From Allocoleopsis franciscana PCC 7113 (GTDB taxonomy: Bacteria; Cyanobacteriota; Cyanobacteriia; Cyanobacteriales; Coleofasciculaceae), in the NCBI RefSeq assembly GCF_000317515.1, contig NC_019738.1:4676001-4740000 (forward strand): 64,000 nucleotides of DNA, read 5' to 3'. A model generated the notes under the pieces. It saw only the letters and a program-made list of their open reading frames with translations. It did not search any database and had not been told where the DNA came from. A program made the position numbers and the translations under genes. Shown here piece after piece: positions 51,534 through 59,666 of the stretch (the stretch's first letter is position 1; each line of letters starts with the position of its first letter).

Positions 51534-54500
51534 ATGTCTCTTAACCTCTCGTCTTGGTCAATTAAAAGCCCAGTTCCCACCATTGTTTTATTCCTAATTT
51601 TGGGAGTAGTGGGTCTAATGTCGTTTTTCCAATTGGGGATTAACGATAACCCCAATATTGATATCCCAGCCGTGTCGGTGACGGTAACCCAGTCAGGGGC
51701 AGGCCCAGAAGAACTGGAATCTCAGGTAACCAAGAAGATTGAAGACGCGGTGGCGGGAATCGGGAATATTGACGAACTGAAATCCGTTGTCACAGAGGGA
51801 AAGTCGGAAACCACGATTAGTTTTGTCCTGGGAACGGATAGCGATCGCGCCACCAACGATGTCCGCAACGCCGTTGCCCAGATTCGGCAAAACTTACCTC
51901 CAGATATTAACGAACCCATTGTCAAGCGATTGGAGTTTGCCGGGGGTTCGATCATGACCTATGTGGTGTCATCCGAACAGCGCTCTGTGGAACAGTTGAG
52001 CGACTTGGTTGACCGCACCATCAGCCGTGCCCTGTTAAGTGTACCAGGGGTTGCTCAAATTGACCGACTCGGAGGAGTAGACCGGGAAATCAGGGTTGAC
52101 CTTGACCCCAGCCGTCTACAAGCCTACGGGATTACAGCAACACAAGTTAACGACCAAATTCGTAATTTTAATATCAACTTACCTGGGGGACGGGCGGAAG
52201 TTGGGGGCAGTGAGCAAAACGTCCGCACACTGGGAAGTGCGAAGACGGTTGAGGACTTACAAGGTTATCGCATTGTCCTCCCTGGCGGTGCGACGGTTCC
52301 TTTATCAAGTTTGGGTAAAGTTGAAGACCGTTTTGCCGATCCCCGGAAAGCAGCTCATTTTGATGGGAAGTCGGTCGTCGCGTTTGCGGTGCGGCGCAGT
52401 ACGGGAAGTACCTTGGTGACGGTGGAAGAGGGTGTGCGAGAGGCCGCGAAAACGCTTCAAAAAACGCTGCCTCAAGATGTCCAATTAAGTTTGGTGTTCA
52501 CCCGTGCTGATGCCATTCGTGACTCTTACCAAGCCACCATCGACTCGATCATTATCGGTTCTATCCTCACCGTGATCGTCGTGGGAGTATTTATCCGCAA
52601 CTGGCGGGTAACGTTGATTACGGCAATGGCGCTGCCTTTATCGATTATCCCCACCTTTATGGTGATGAAGATGCTGGGCTATACCCTTGACAGCATGACG
52701 CTCTTAGCCTTAGCCCTGGCGATTGGTAACTTGGTAGATGATGCCATCTGCATGATTGAAAATATCGATCAGCACTTGGATATGGGGAAGAAACCCTTTA
52801 ATGCGGCGTTGGATGCCGCTAGCGAAATTGGTTTAGCCGTGGTAGCAACAACGGCAACCATTGTCGCCGTGTTTTTGCCGGTGGCATTTATGGGAGGCAT
52901 TCCCGGTCAGTTTTTCCAACCGTTTGGGGTTACGGTTGCGGTTTCCACCATGTTTTCCACGCTGGTGGCTTGCACCATGACACCGATGATGAGTGCTTAC
53001 TTGCTCAAACCCAAGAAGAGCAAGGCATCATTGAACGGCAACGGAAAAAATGGTCAATTCCAACACAATGGCAAAGCGCCTAATGCTAAATCCTTACGTC
53101 AGCAAAAGTCTAATGAAGCGTTCAGAGAGGAGCTCAACCAAACACTTCACCCGTCGCCAAGGCGGCGTATCCAACCGTATCGAGGGTTGCTGACGTGGGC
53201 GCTGAGACATCGTATTACTACCCTGCTGATTGCCGTTGCTTTCTTTATTGGCAGTTTGCAGTTAATTCCGTTTATTCCCAAAGGGTTGTTTGATAACGGG
53301 GATATAGGATTAAGTACGATTTCGATTGAGTTGCCGCCTGGGTCTACCCTAAGTGAAACCGAGGACGTGATGCGGCAATTAAATCAGTTGTTGCAGGATA
53401 AGCCAGAAGTCAAAAATGTTTTAGCGACGGCAGGAAACGTAAATTCAGCAACGGTTTTCGTGAACTTGGTGCCCAAAGACAAGCGGCAACTTTCCCAAAA
53501 GGAATTTGAGCAACAGATGCGGCAGGAATTTGCGGCGATTCCAGGTACGCGCATTAGTTTTGCCAGTTCCGGTGCAGGGGGAAGTAATAAGGATTTATCC
53601 ATTGTTCTTAAGAGTGAAAATCCAGAATCATTGAAGAAAACGGCTGATGCCCTAGAACGGCAGATGCGTCAAATTCCGGGTTTGGTGGAAGTTACGTCGA
53701 GTTTGAGTCTGGTGAAACCGGAACTGGTGATTGAGCCAAAGCCTGATCGGGCAAGCGATTTGGGGGTTTCAGTTAATGCGATCGCCCGCACGGCATTTCT
53801 GGCATTGATTGGAGACAATGAGGCGAATCTAGCTAAGTTTAATTTACCCGATCGCCAAATTCCCATTCGCGTTCAGCTTGACCCGAAAGCCCGAAACGAC
53901 CTCGATACTGTCAAAAATCTTCGGGTTCCCACTCAAGATGGTAAGCTAGTTCCCCTCAGTGCAGTGGCAGATATTCGTTTTGGCAGTGGGCCGGCACAGA
54001 TTGACCGCTTTGACCGCACGCGTCAGGTGTTGGTGGAAGGGAACTTGCAAGGCGTTTCATTGGGTGACGCGATGGAAAAGGTGAGGGCATTGCCCGCGCT
54101 AAATCCCCTGCCTCCGGATGTTTCTGAAGAACCCTTTGGGGATGCCAAGATTATGCGGGATATTTTCAGCCGTTTTGCGGGAGCATTAGGGTTGGCAGTC
54201 CTGTCAATTTATGCCATTCTTGTCTTGCTTTACAACAATTTTCTCTATCCTTTTGGGATTTTGGTGGCGTTACCCTTGTCCATCGGTGGGGCTTTGCTGG
54301 GCTTGTTGATTATGCAGAAGGAGTTGGGGTTATTTGCCCTAATTGGGATTGTCCTGCTGATGGGATTGGTGACGAAAAACGCAATTCTGTTGGTGGACTT
54401 TGCGTTGGCGGCGATGAAGGAAGGGAAACCGCAGTTTAAAGCTGTGACTGAGGCGGGTGTTACTCGTTTACGCCCCATTCTCATGACTTCTTTTTCCACC

Positions 54501-54755
54501 ATTGCTGGCATGATCCCGATTGCTATGGAATTGGGGGCAGGTTCAGAGGTTCGCAGTCCGATGGCAATTTCCGTGATTGGGGGTTTTACAACGTCCACCT
54601 TGCTAACGCTGGTGGTGGTGCCAGTCCTGTTTACGTATGTGGATAACCTCGTGCGTGGGATTATGCGGCTATTGGGTGGTGAGGATAAGCCTCAGGTAGC
54701 CATGGCGGGGGCAAGTGGAGGGGATACGGATGCAAATGTGACTCGTCAGGATTAG
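51534..54755 (+). CDS. RND-family efflux pump, inner-membrane transporter (AcrB/HAE1-like)
   Basis: The 1073-residue protein has the duplicated RND layout with 12 membrane helices and two large periplasmic loops. Proton-relay residues in helix 4 are kept: LALAIGNLVDDAICMIENID contains the paired Asp, and Lys in VTKNAILLVDFAL of helix 10. Porter-domain features are PGGAEV-like (NLPGGRAEVGGSEQNVRT). An unusual, hydrophilic insertion (about residues 495-545: KKSKASLNGNGKNGQFQHN and on) joins the two halves and is not part of the classical fold. Substrate could be drugs, dyes or endogenous lipophiles. It is transcribed with the upstream adaptor. Confidence 0.9.
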   Translation: MSLNLSSWSIKSPVPTIVLFLILGVVGLMSFFQLGINDNPNIDIPAVSVTVTQSGAGPEELESQVTKKIEDAVAGIGNIDELKSVVTEGKSETTISFVLGTDSDRATNDVRNAVAQIRQNLPPDINEPIVKRLEFAGGSIMTYVVSSEQRSVEQLSDLVDRTISRALLSVPGVAQIDRLGGVDREIRVDLDPSRLQAYGITATQVNDQIRNFNINLPGGRAEVGGSEQNVRTLGSAKTVEDLQGYRIVLPGGATVPLSSLGKVEDRFADPRKAAHFDGKSVVAFAVRRSTGSTLVTVEEGVREAAKTLQKTLPQDVQLSLVFTRADAIRDSYQATIDSIIIGSILTVIVVGVFIRNWRVTLITAMALPLSIIPTFMVMKMLGYTLDSMTLLALALAIGNLVDDAICMIENIDQHLDMGKKPFNAALDAASEIGLAVVATTATIVAVFLPVAFMGGIPGQFFQPFGVTVAVSTMFSTLVACTMTPMMSAYLLKPKKSKASLNGNGKNGQFQHNGKAPNAKSLRQQKSNEAFREELNQTLHPSPRRRIQPYRGLLTWALRHRITTLLIAVAFFIGSLQLIPFIPKGLFDNGDIGLSTISIELPPGSTLSETEDVMRQLNQLLQDKPEVKNVLATAGNVNSATVFVNLVPKDKRQLSQKEFEQQMRQEFAAIPGTRISFASSGAGGSNKDLSIVLKSENPESLKKTADALERQMRQIPGLVEVTSSLSLVKPELVIEPKPDRASDLGVSVNAIARTAFLALIGDNEANLAKFNLPDRQIPIRVQLDPKARNDLDTVKNLRVPTQDGKLVPLSAVADIRFGSGPAQIDRFDRTRQVLVEGNLQGVSLGDAMEKVRALPALNPLPPDVSEEPFGDAKIMRDIFSRFAGALGLAVLSIYAILVLLYNNFLYPFGILVALPLSIGGALLGLLIMQKELGLFALIGIVLLMGLVTKNAILLVDFALAAMKEGKPQFKAVTEAGVTRLRPILMTSFSTIAGMIPIAMELGAGSEVRSPMAISVIGGFTTSTLLTLVVVPVLFTYVDNLVRGIMRLLGGEDKPQVAMAGASGGDTDANVTRQD

Positions 54756-54791
54756 TGGATCACAACCAAATCCTTACCCCCTAAACCTGAA

Positions 54792-55694
54792 TCAACCACC
54801 GAGTGAGGAACTGATACAGGTTCTAACTTCAACCACCCATTGAATCGCCTGGAAATAAGACTCACCCCCTAATTCCCCCACATTGTGATGTCCTGCCTCT
54901 GGTACCAACAGCAGTTTTTTCGGTTCAGAGGCGGCTTCAAATAGGCGTTGGCTCATCTGTGCCGGAATCAGTGTATCGTCAGTTCCGTGAATAAACAGAA
55001 CTGGCATGGAGAGAGATCGAACCTTTTTCAAAGAATCAAACTTTTGGTGCAATAGCCAATCTACCGGAAATATCCCAAACTGACGATAGAGATGATCGAC
55101 CATTGACCGCATGGTTGTGAATGAACCTTCTACAGCTAATCCACCCATTTCTGGGTGTTTTAGAGCCAATTCGATTGCCAGTGCCCCCCCTAAAGAATGA
55201 CCGTATACAAAAATTTGTGCGGGTGGAATCTGTCGAGTTTGAGTTAAGTATTTCCAGGCGGCTTCTACATCTGCATAAACACTCGACTCTGTGGGAAATT
55301 TCCCTTGGCTATGACCATATCCCCGATAATCGATCAGTAGGCAGGAAAATCCTAGCTGATGAAACCAAAATGCTCGCTTCACTTCATCGCCAATGGTGGA
55401 ACCATTGCCATGGAGAAACAGCCATACGGGTGCGTCTGGGGTAGTGGCAGGAACCCACCAGCCGTGAATGGGGCTGATCTGACCTGAAGCCGTTGAAACC
55501 GATAACCAGACCTCCTGATACTCCAAGTTAAAGGCGGCGGGTGTCGTGCGGATAACAGTTGGAGGTTTAAAAATGAAGTACTGTTGCCGGAGTAAGAGGT
55601 AGAGGCAAGCGCTTAAATAGGCGATCGCTAACACTCCAACCCCAATGTAGAGGAGCCTTACCACGAGTGATAGGGAAAAATCAATCAAATTCAT
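54792..55694 (-). CDS. Membrane-anchored alpha/beta hydrolase
   Basis: The 300-residue protein starts at ATG 55692-55694 with a membrane helix (LLYIGVGVLAIAYLSACLYL). The hydrolase domain has oxyanion motif WLFLHGNGSTIGDE, nucleophile elbow FVYGHSLGGALAIELA, acid in FIHGTDDTLIPAQM, and His in VPEAGHHNVGELG; the triad is complete. It resembles the ABHD13/BEM46 group of serine hydrolases with unknown substrates, frequently lipids or acylated molecules. It converges on the RND pump gene with 36 bp between stop codons; a functional link is not implied. Confidence 0.88.
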   Translation of the reverse strand: MNLIDFSLSLVVRLLYIGVGVLAIAYLSACLYLLLRQQYFIFKPPTVIRTTPAAFNLEYQEVWLSVSTASGQISPIHGWWVPATTPDAPVWLFLHGNGSTIGDEVKRAFWFHQLGFSCLLIDYRGYGHSQGKFPTESSVYADVEAAWKYLTQTRQIPPAQIFVYGHSLGGALAIELALKHPEMGGLAVEGSFTTMRSMVDHLYRQFGIFPVDWLLHQKFDSLKKVRSLSMPVLFIHGTDDTLIPAQMSQRLFEAASEPKKLLLVPEAGHHNVGELGGESYFQAIQWVVEVRTCISSSLGG

Positions 55695-55953
55695 AACTCA
55701 AAATATTTGTCAAGCCTTATGCTTCACACTGGATACGGCAAACAGAAGGGCGCAGTTGTAGGAAAGCGAGTGTTGTGCTTGAAGCACTCTAGAGGTGGGG
55801 TAACGTCATATCATACTTCAGCCTTTTGTTGATTCACACCCTACATACTGACATCTAGAAATTTCTTCCGCTTGTGAGTAGAGAAAGCAACATGATAGTT
55901 TGATAGGCTCATACAACTGATATATAAGGAAGGAAAAGCAGGAGATAGATGTT

Positions 55954-56259
55954 ATGCCTACATCAGGAAAGTTAGAACTCACCATTAAAATCAACGAAAT
56001 GCCAACCGATATTCGTACTGTCGAGAACGGATGGAAGGAATTTGATCTCGACTGCGACGGTCAACTCGTTAGGGTGAAAATCAAACCGAAGGTCTTTAAA
56101 AAACTTGAGCAGGCACAAGAAAACTATCCCATGTGGGTGGCGGCAATTGCAGGCCGGATGGGTGAACCACTGCAAGGGGGATTTGTGTTGGATCAGCCCA
56201 ATATCCAAGTTTTTGAGCGCAAGCCTAAAGAACCCAAACCCGAAACAGCCTCAGTTTAA
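55954..56259 (+). CDS. Small conserved cyanobacterial protein
   Basis: The 101-residue protein from ATG 55954 opens MPTSGKLELTIKINEMPTDI and contains NGWKEFDLDCDGQLVRVKI, then a helix (PKVFKKLEQAQENYPMWVAA) and an end rich in Lys/Glu/Pro (FERKPKEPKPETA). I recall close relatives in many cyanobacteria, some bearing the automated label FinO-like (fertility inhibition), but no FinO/ProQ motif is apparent to me here. It is soluble, with no signal peptide. An RNA-binding role would be speculation. An AGGAAGG sequence about 25 bases upstream, and GGAGAT near 55940, may serve translation. Confidence 0.75.
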   Translation: MPTSGKLELTIKINEMPTDIRTVENGWKEFDLDCDGQLVRVKIKPKVFKKLEQAQENYPMWVAAIAGRMGEPLQGGFVLDQPNIQVFERKPKEPKPETASV

Positions 56260-56447
56260 GTACACATAACCCTCGTGGGGTACGGAATCATACGGTGTTG
56301 ATGAACAAGGTTAGCTTAACGCCGGAAGCCCCACGCCGTCAGCAAGGCGGCCCTGGGATGGTTATTGCGGGTTGGCTCCATACTTACGCCAACCCCTAAA
56401 GACTTAGGGAATACCGACAATTTCCCTAAATATAATAGGATAAGTTC
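56260..56447. other. Left flank of the tnpB element
   Basis: GC-rich sequence with a CGCC-GTCAGCAA-GGCG hairpin (near 56331) and GTTGGCTCC is of the kind found at the left end of IS200/IS605-type elements. The exact left end cannot be defined from one copy. Confidence 0.4.
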
Positions 56448-57710
56448 ATGCTGACATTAACTTACCGCTATCGTATTTACCCAAACGCCGAACAACAAGT
56501 CCAGATGCTCGAATGGCTGGAAACTTGTCGGCGCGTCTATAACTATGCGGTAAGGGAACGCAAAGATTGGATAAAGTCCAGGAAATGCGATGTTAATGTC
56601 TGCTCTGTCCAGTCCGAGTACATCATCGCCGCAGATGCGCCATATCCTGACTACTACAAACAGAAAAAGGCGTTAACTGAGGCGAAGAAGTCCAGTCCAC
56701 AGATGAAAGCCGTATACTCTCAAACACTTCAAGATGTCATTGGCACACTTGACTCTGCTTTTGCATTCATGAAACACAGAGGATACGGTTTTCCGCGTTT
56801 TAAGAAGTTTGGGCAGTTCAAATCATTCTTGTTCCCTCAAATGAGCAACGACGCCATTCAAGGGAACCAGATTAAACTGCCCAAGATTGGACTAGTCACT
56901 ATCAATCTGCATCGACCGATACCAGATGGCTTCAAACTGAAAACAACTCGAATCGTCCGTAAGGCATCTGGCTGGTATGCCATGTTAACATTGCAGCTTG
57001 ACGTGCAGATTCCTGATGTTGTGCCCCACGGGCAAGCAATTGGGATAGATGTAGGACTGGAGTACTTCCTATCTACTTCGGATGGCGAACAAGTTTCACG
57101 TCCCCGCTTTTTCAACAGACTGCACAGGAAGCTGGAATTGCTCCAACGCAGGCTAAAGAATCAGAAGAAAGGGTCGAAGAATCGTCGCAAACTCAATCAG
57201 AAGATAGGTAGAGTTCACGAACAAATTGCCAATTGTAGACGTGACTTTCACCTAAAACTAGCTCATAAGTTGTGTGACCGAGCTGGCATGATATTTGTGG
57301 AAGATTTGGACTTCCGCATCATGGCTAAAGGTATGCTGGGAAAACACGGCTTGGATGCTGCCCTAGGGCAATTTGTGAATCAAGTTTTACCTTGGGTCTG
57401 TTGGAAACGGGATGTTTATTACGGCAAAGTTGATGCCAATGGTACATCTCAAGAATGCCCTGATTGTGGAGCATCTGTTAAAAAAGACCTGAGTGTAAGG
57501 ATTCATCATTGTCCTGAGTGTGGCTCAACTAAATCTAGAGATATTGCCAGTTCTCAAGTGATAGTTAAACGTGGTCTTACTGCCGTTGGACAAACGGTAG
57601 AGGAAATTGCCTGTGGAGGGGACGGGACGGGGGCAACAATGCCTATTTACCACCCGTTGAAGCAGGAACTTCTTGGAGCGATTCAAGGAAGCCCGCGCTG
57701 GAATGCCTAG
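56448..57710 (+). CDS. tnpB: TnpB, RNA-guided nuclease of IS200/IS605-type transposon
   Basis: The 420-residue protein starts at ATG 56448 with the TnpB leader MLTLTYRYRIYPNAEQQVQM and LEWLETCRRVYNYAVRERKD. The RuvC site is complete by position: Asp201 (GIDVGLEYF), Glu285 (IFVEDLDF) and Asp365 (KSRDIASSQV). Between the last two is a zinc finger (CPDCG and CPECG, with HH before). The third block reads SRDIASS rather than the usual DRDxNAA, keeping Asp but losing Asn. TnpB cleaves DNA guided by an RNA encoded at the element's right end. There is no tnpA, so this is a solitary copy. The extended C-terminus (HPLKQELLGAIQGSPRWNA) reaches into the right-end hairpin. Confidence 0.9.
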   Translation: MLTLTYRYRIYPNAEQQVQMLEWLETCRRVYNYAVRERKDWIKSRKCDVNVCSVQSEYIIAADAPYPDYYKQKKALTEAKKSSPQMKAVYSQTLQDVIGTLDSAFAFMKHRGYGFPRFKKFGQFKSFLFPQMSNDAIQGNQIKLPKIGLVTINLHRPIPDGFKLKTTRIVRKASGWYAMLTLQLDVQIPDVVPHGQAIGIDVGLEYFLSTSDGEQVSRPRFFNRLHRKLELLQRRLKNQKKGSKNRRKLNQKIGRVHEQIANCRRDFHLKLAHKLCDRAGMIFVEDLDFRIMAKGMLGKHGLDAALGQFVNQVLPWVCWKRDVYYGKVDANGTSQECPDCGASVKKDLSVRIHHCPECGSTKSRDIASSQVIVKRGLTAVGQTVEEIACGGDGTGATMPIYHPLKQELLGAIQGSPRWNA

Positions 57711-57724
57711 CCGTCAGCGTCGGG
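57692..57724 (+). ncRNA. Candidate right-end stem-loop of the TnpB guide RNA
   Basis: CCCGCGCTG (57692-57700) and CAGCGTCGGG (57715-57724) pair with one bulge, spanning the tnpB stop codon. Overlap of the tnpB 3' end with a hairpin is the known arrangement of omega/reRNA scaffolds; the guide would be the sequence just past the element's right end, which I cannot fix precisely. Confidence 0.45.
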
Positions 57725-57795
57725 AGTGTCACGATTTCCGAACCCCATACTCAAGGGATGCTAGATTCCGCTTGCATTTCAGGCGGGGGAGAATG

Positions 57796-58071
57796 TCACA
57801 AATCACGCCTGATTTTCCGATTTCGCTTTAACGAAAGCGCTGTTGCTTCCAGTCTCTCAGCGATATGATCATCATTCTCTTGTTCAGCCGCAATATTCGC
57901 CATCGCGGTCAGAATGTCTAGCCAGCCAATGTCCTGCCGTTCTAATTTGGCAATGACTGTTCTTAATTTTTCTGTTATATTGTTACAGTCAGGATAAATT
58001 GGCGTTGTGATAAAACTCTGATGAGTTGTTTCCAGGATTGGAGTTTGGTAAGTTTCTAGAGTTTGGGTCAT
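57796..58071 (-). CDS. Hypothetical protein, small
   Basis: The 91-residue protein starts at ATG 58069-58071 (MTQTLETYQTPILETTHQSF). The first 35 residues look unstructured; the rest is probably helical (ITEKLRTVIAKLERQDIGWL and DDHIAERLEATALSLKRNRK). No known domain, signal or membrane segment. It sits between the solitary tnpB and lpxD with no operon partner. Confidence 0.6.
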   Translation of the reverse strand: MTQTLETYQTPILETTHQSFITTPIYPDCNNITEKLRTVIAKLERQDIGWLDILTAMANIAAEQENDDHIAERLEATALSLKRNRKIRRDL

Positions 58072-58369
58072 TGCTTTTTCACTATGCGACGCTACCCAGT
58101 AGGATCTTTCGCTGCTCAGGAAAAAAGAACATCTCTCTGACGATTGAGTTCCATTTCAAGAATGCTTCTACTTTCTGCGCCAAGCAGCAGTAATCCGTAA
58201 AGATAGTATTTTGGTCTGACTGGGTAATTAAGAAAAAGTAGCGCTGGATGCGATCGCCCTGTGATGAAGCGCCATCAGATTAGGTATTAAGGAAGCCATT
58301 ACTATATACGTAGAGATGCATCGGTGACTACTTATAGGAAGTTGCGCTCCAAACTCTCAACTTAAAAAA
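58072..58369. other. Intergenic, about 300 bp
   Basis: This region, between the hypothetical gene start and the terminator of lpxD, has a HIP1-like GCGATCGC near 58250 and no other recognisable element. Confidence 0.4.
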
Positions 58370-58392
58370 ATCCCAGGTGCAACACCTGGGAT
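58363..58392 (-). terminator. Terminator of lpxD
   Basis: ATCCCAGGTG (58370-58379) and CACCTGGGAT (58383-58392) are perfect 10-bp arms with a 3-nt loop. Read on the reverse strand, the stem is followed by seven T, a textbook intrinsic terminator 10 bp after the lpxD stop. Confidence 0.9.
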
Positions 58393-58402
58393 GAGTGAAT
58401 TT

Positions 58403-59452
58403 TTATTTCTTCTCCTCTAAGCGTCGCTGTAGCTGCTTTATGGTTTGATAAAGTTCCGGCAGACGGCTATAGACAGCGGCAACTTTGAGAAAGTGTTTGT
58501 GAGGTAGGGCGGGAATGCCACTGACGATCGCTCCAGGTTCGACATCATTATGGATACCGGCTTTGGCACTGGCGATCGCACCATCTCCAATTTTCGCTTG
58601 ATTGGCAATTCCGGATTGACCGGCGAGAATCACGCGATTGCCCACTTTAACGCCACCCGCCATCCCGGATTGCCCTGCTAATGCACAGTTTGCGCCAATT
58701 TGGCAACCATGACCAATTTGTACCAAGTTGTCAATCTTCGTATTCCGACCGACTCGCGTTTCGCCAACGGCGGGGCGGTCTATGCTGGTATTGCAACCCA
58801 CTTCTACCCCATCTTCCAGTACAGTACAGCCAGACTGGGGCATTTTGAACCAGCCTTCAGCGACAGGTACAAAACCAAACCCTTCCGCACCAATTACTGC
58901 ACCGCTATGGATGACACAATCGGTACCCAGGCGAGTTCGTTCGTGGATGGTACAGTTCGCGTGTAAGATTGTGCGATCGCCAATTTGCGCCTCTGGATAA
59001 ATTACGACATTGGGATGAATACACACCCCATTACCAATTTTTACTCCCGGTTGAATCACAACATGAGCACCGATGTAAACATCTTTGCCAATCTCCGCTG
59101 AAGGATGAATCACAGCCGTAGGATGAATGTCCGGTGCGGGGTGGAAGGGTTGGTAAAAAAGTGCGATCGCTTGGGCGAATAACAATCTTGGTTCAGAAGC
59201 GGCAATCCAAGCAATCCCTCTTTCCGTTGCTTGTGCCTGTAACGCTTCATTCAACGGCAAAACCAAGGCACTCGCCGCCGTTTTCCCCACCCAAGCGGCA
59301 AATTTTGCTCCCTCGATGTAACTCATCGTACCAGGGGAGGTGTCTTCAATCGGTACAATACTGGCAATTTCTGGATTAAGGTTGGGATGGGTTGTTAGGC
59401 TATTGCACTGAGCCGCACCGCTTAGTTTTTCAACAATTTCGCTAAACTTCAT
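58403..59452 (-). CDS. lpxD: UDP-3-O-acylglucosamine N-acyltransferase LpxD
   Basis: The 349-residue protein starts at ATG 59450-59452. An N-terminal uridine-binding domain (1-100; DTSPGTMSYIEGAKFAAW, ALVLPLNEALQ) is followed by the left-handed parallel beta-helix of hexapeptide repeats (HPTAVIHPSAEIGKDVYIGA and onward), with the conserved GAVIGAEGFGFV segment and flanking His. It ends with a helical tail (YSRLPELYQTIKQLQRRLEE). It adds the second fatty acyl chain in lipid A biosynthesis in the cytoplasm. Neighbours lpxA, lpxC and fabZ are not adjacent. It ends in a strong terminator. Confidence 0.93.
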   Translation of the reverse strand: MKFSEIVEKLSGAAQCNSLTTHPNLNPEIASIVPIEDTSPGTMSYIEGAKFAAWVGKTAASALVLPLNEALQAQATERGIAWIAASEPRLLFAQAIALFYQPFHPAPDIHPTAVIHPSAEIGKDVYIGAHVVIQPGVKIGNGVCIHPNVVIYPEAQIGDRTILHANCTIHERTRLGTDCVIHSGAVIGAEGFGFVPVAEGWFKMPQSGCTVLEDGVEVGCNTSIDRPAVGETRVGRNTKIDNLVQIGHGCQIGANCALAGQSGMAGGVKVGNRVILAGQSGIANQAKIGDGAIASAKAGIHNDVEPGAIVSGIPALPHKHFLKVAAVYSRLPELYQTIKQLQRRLEEKK

Positions 59453-59588
59453 TAGGTTTTCTCTATAGAACTTGGGTTTATCTCATATCTTGCATCTGAC
59501 TTGTGGGATTTTAGTTACCCCCGAACTACGTCCTGCTTTGCTATAAGTTTTCTCATGCTTTGGGAGAAGCCCATCTTCATTTCTTGTT

Positions 59589-59616
59589 CCCCCCTTCATA
59601 AGGGGGGTTAGGGGGG
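59589..59616. repeat. C6/G6 hairpin repeat, copy 2
   Basis: CCCCCC-TTCATAA-GGGGGG-TTA-GGGGGG is the same form as 6140-6167. It lies between lpxD and the TPR-CHAT gene. Confidence 0.85.
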
Positions 59617-59666
59617 TGTGCAAGATGTAAGTTTACTCGACAGTTGTACCGGGAAAAGCGTTCCAC

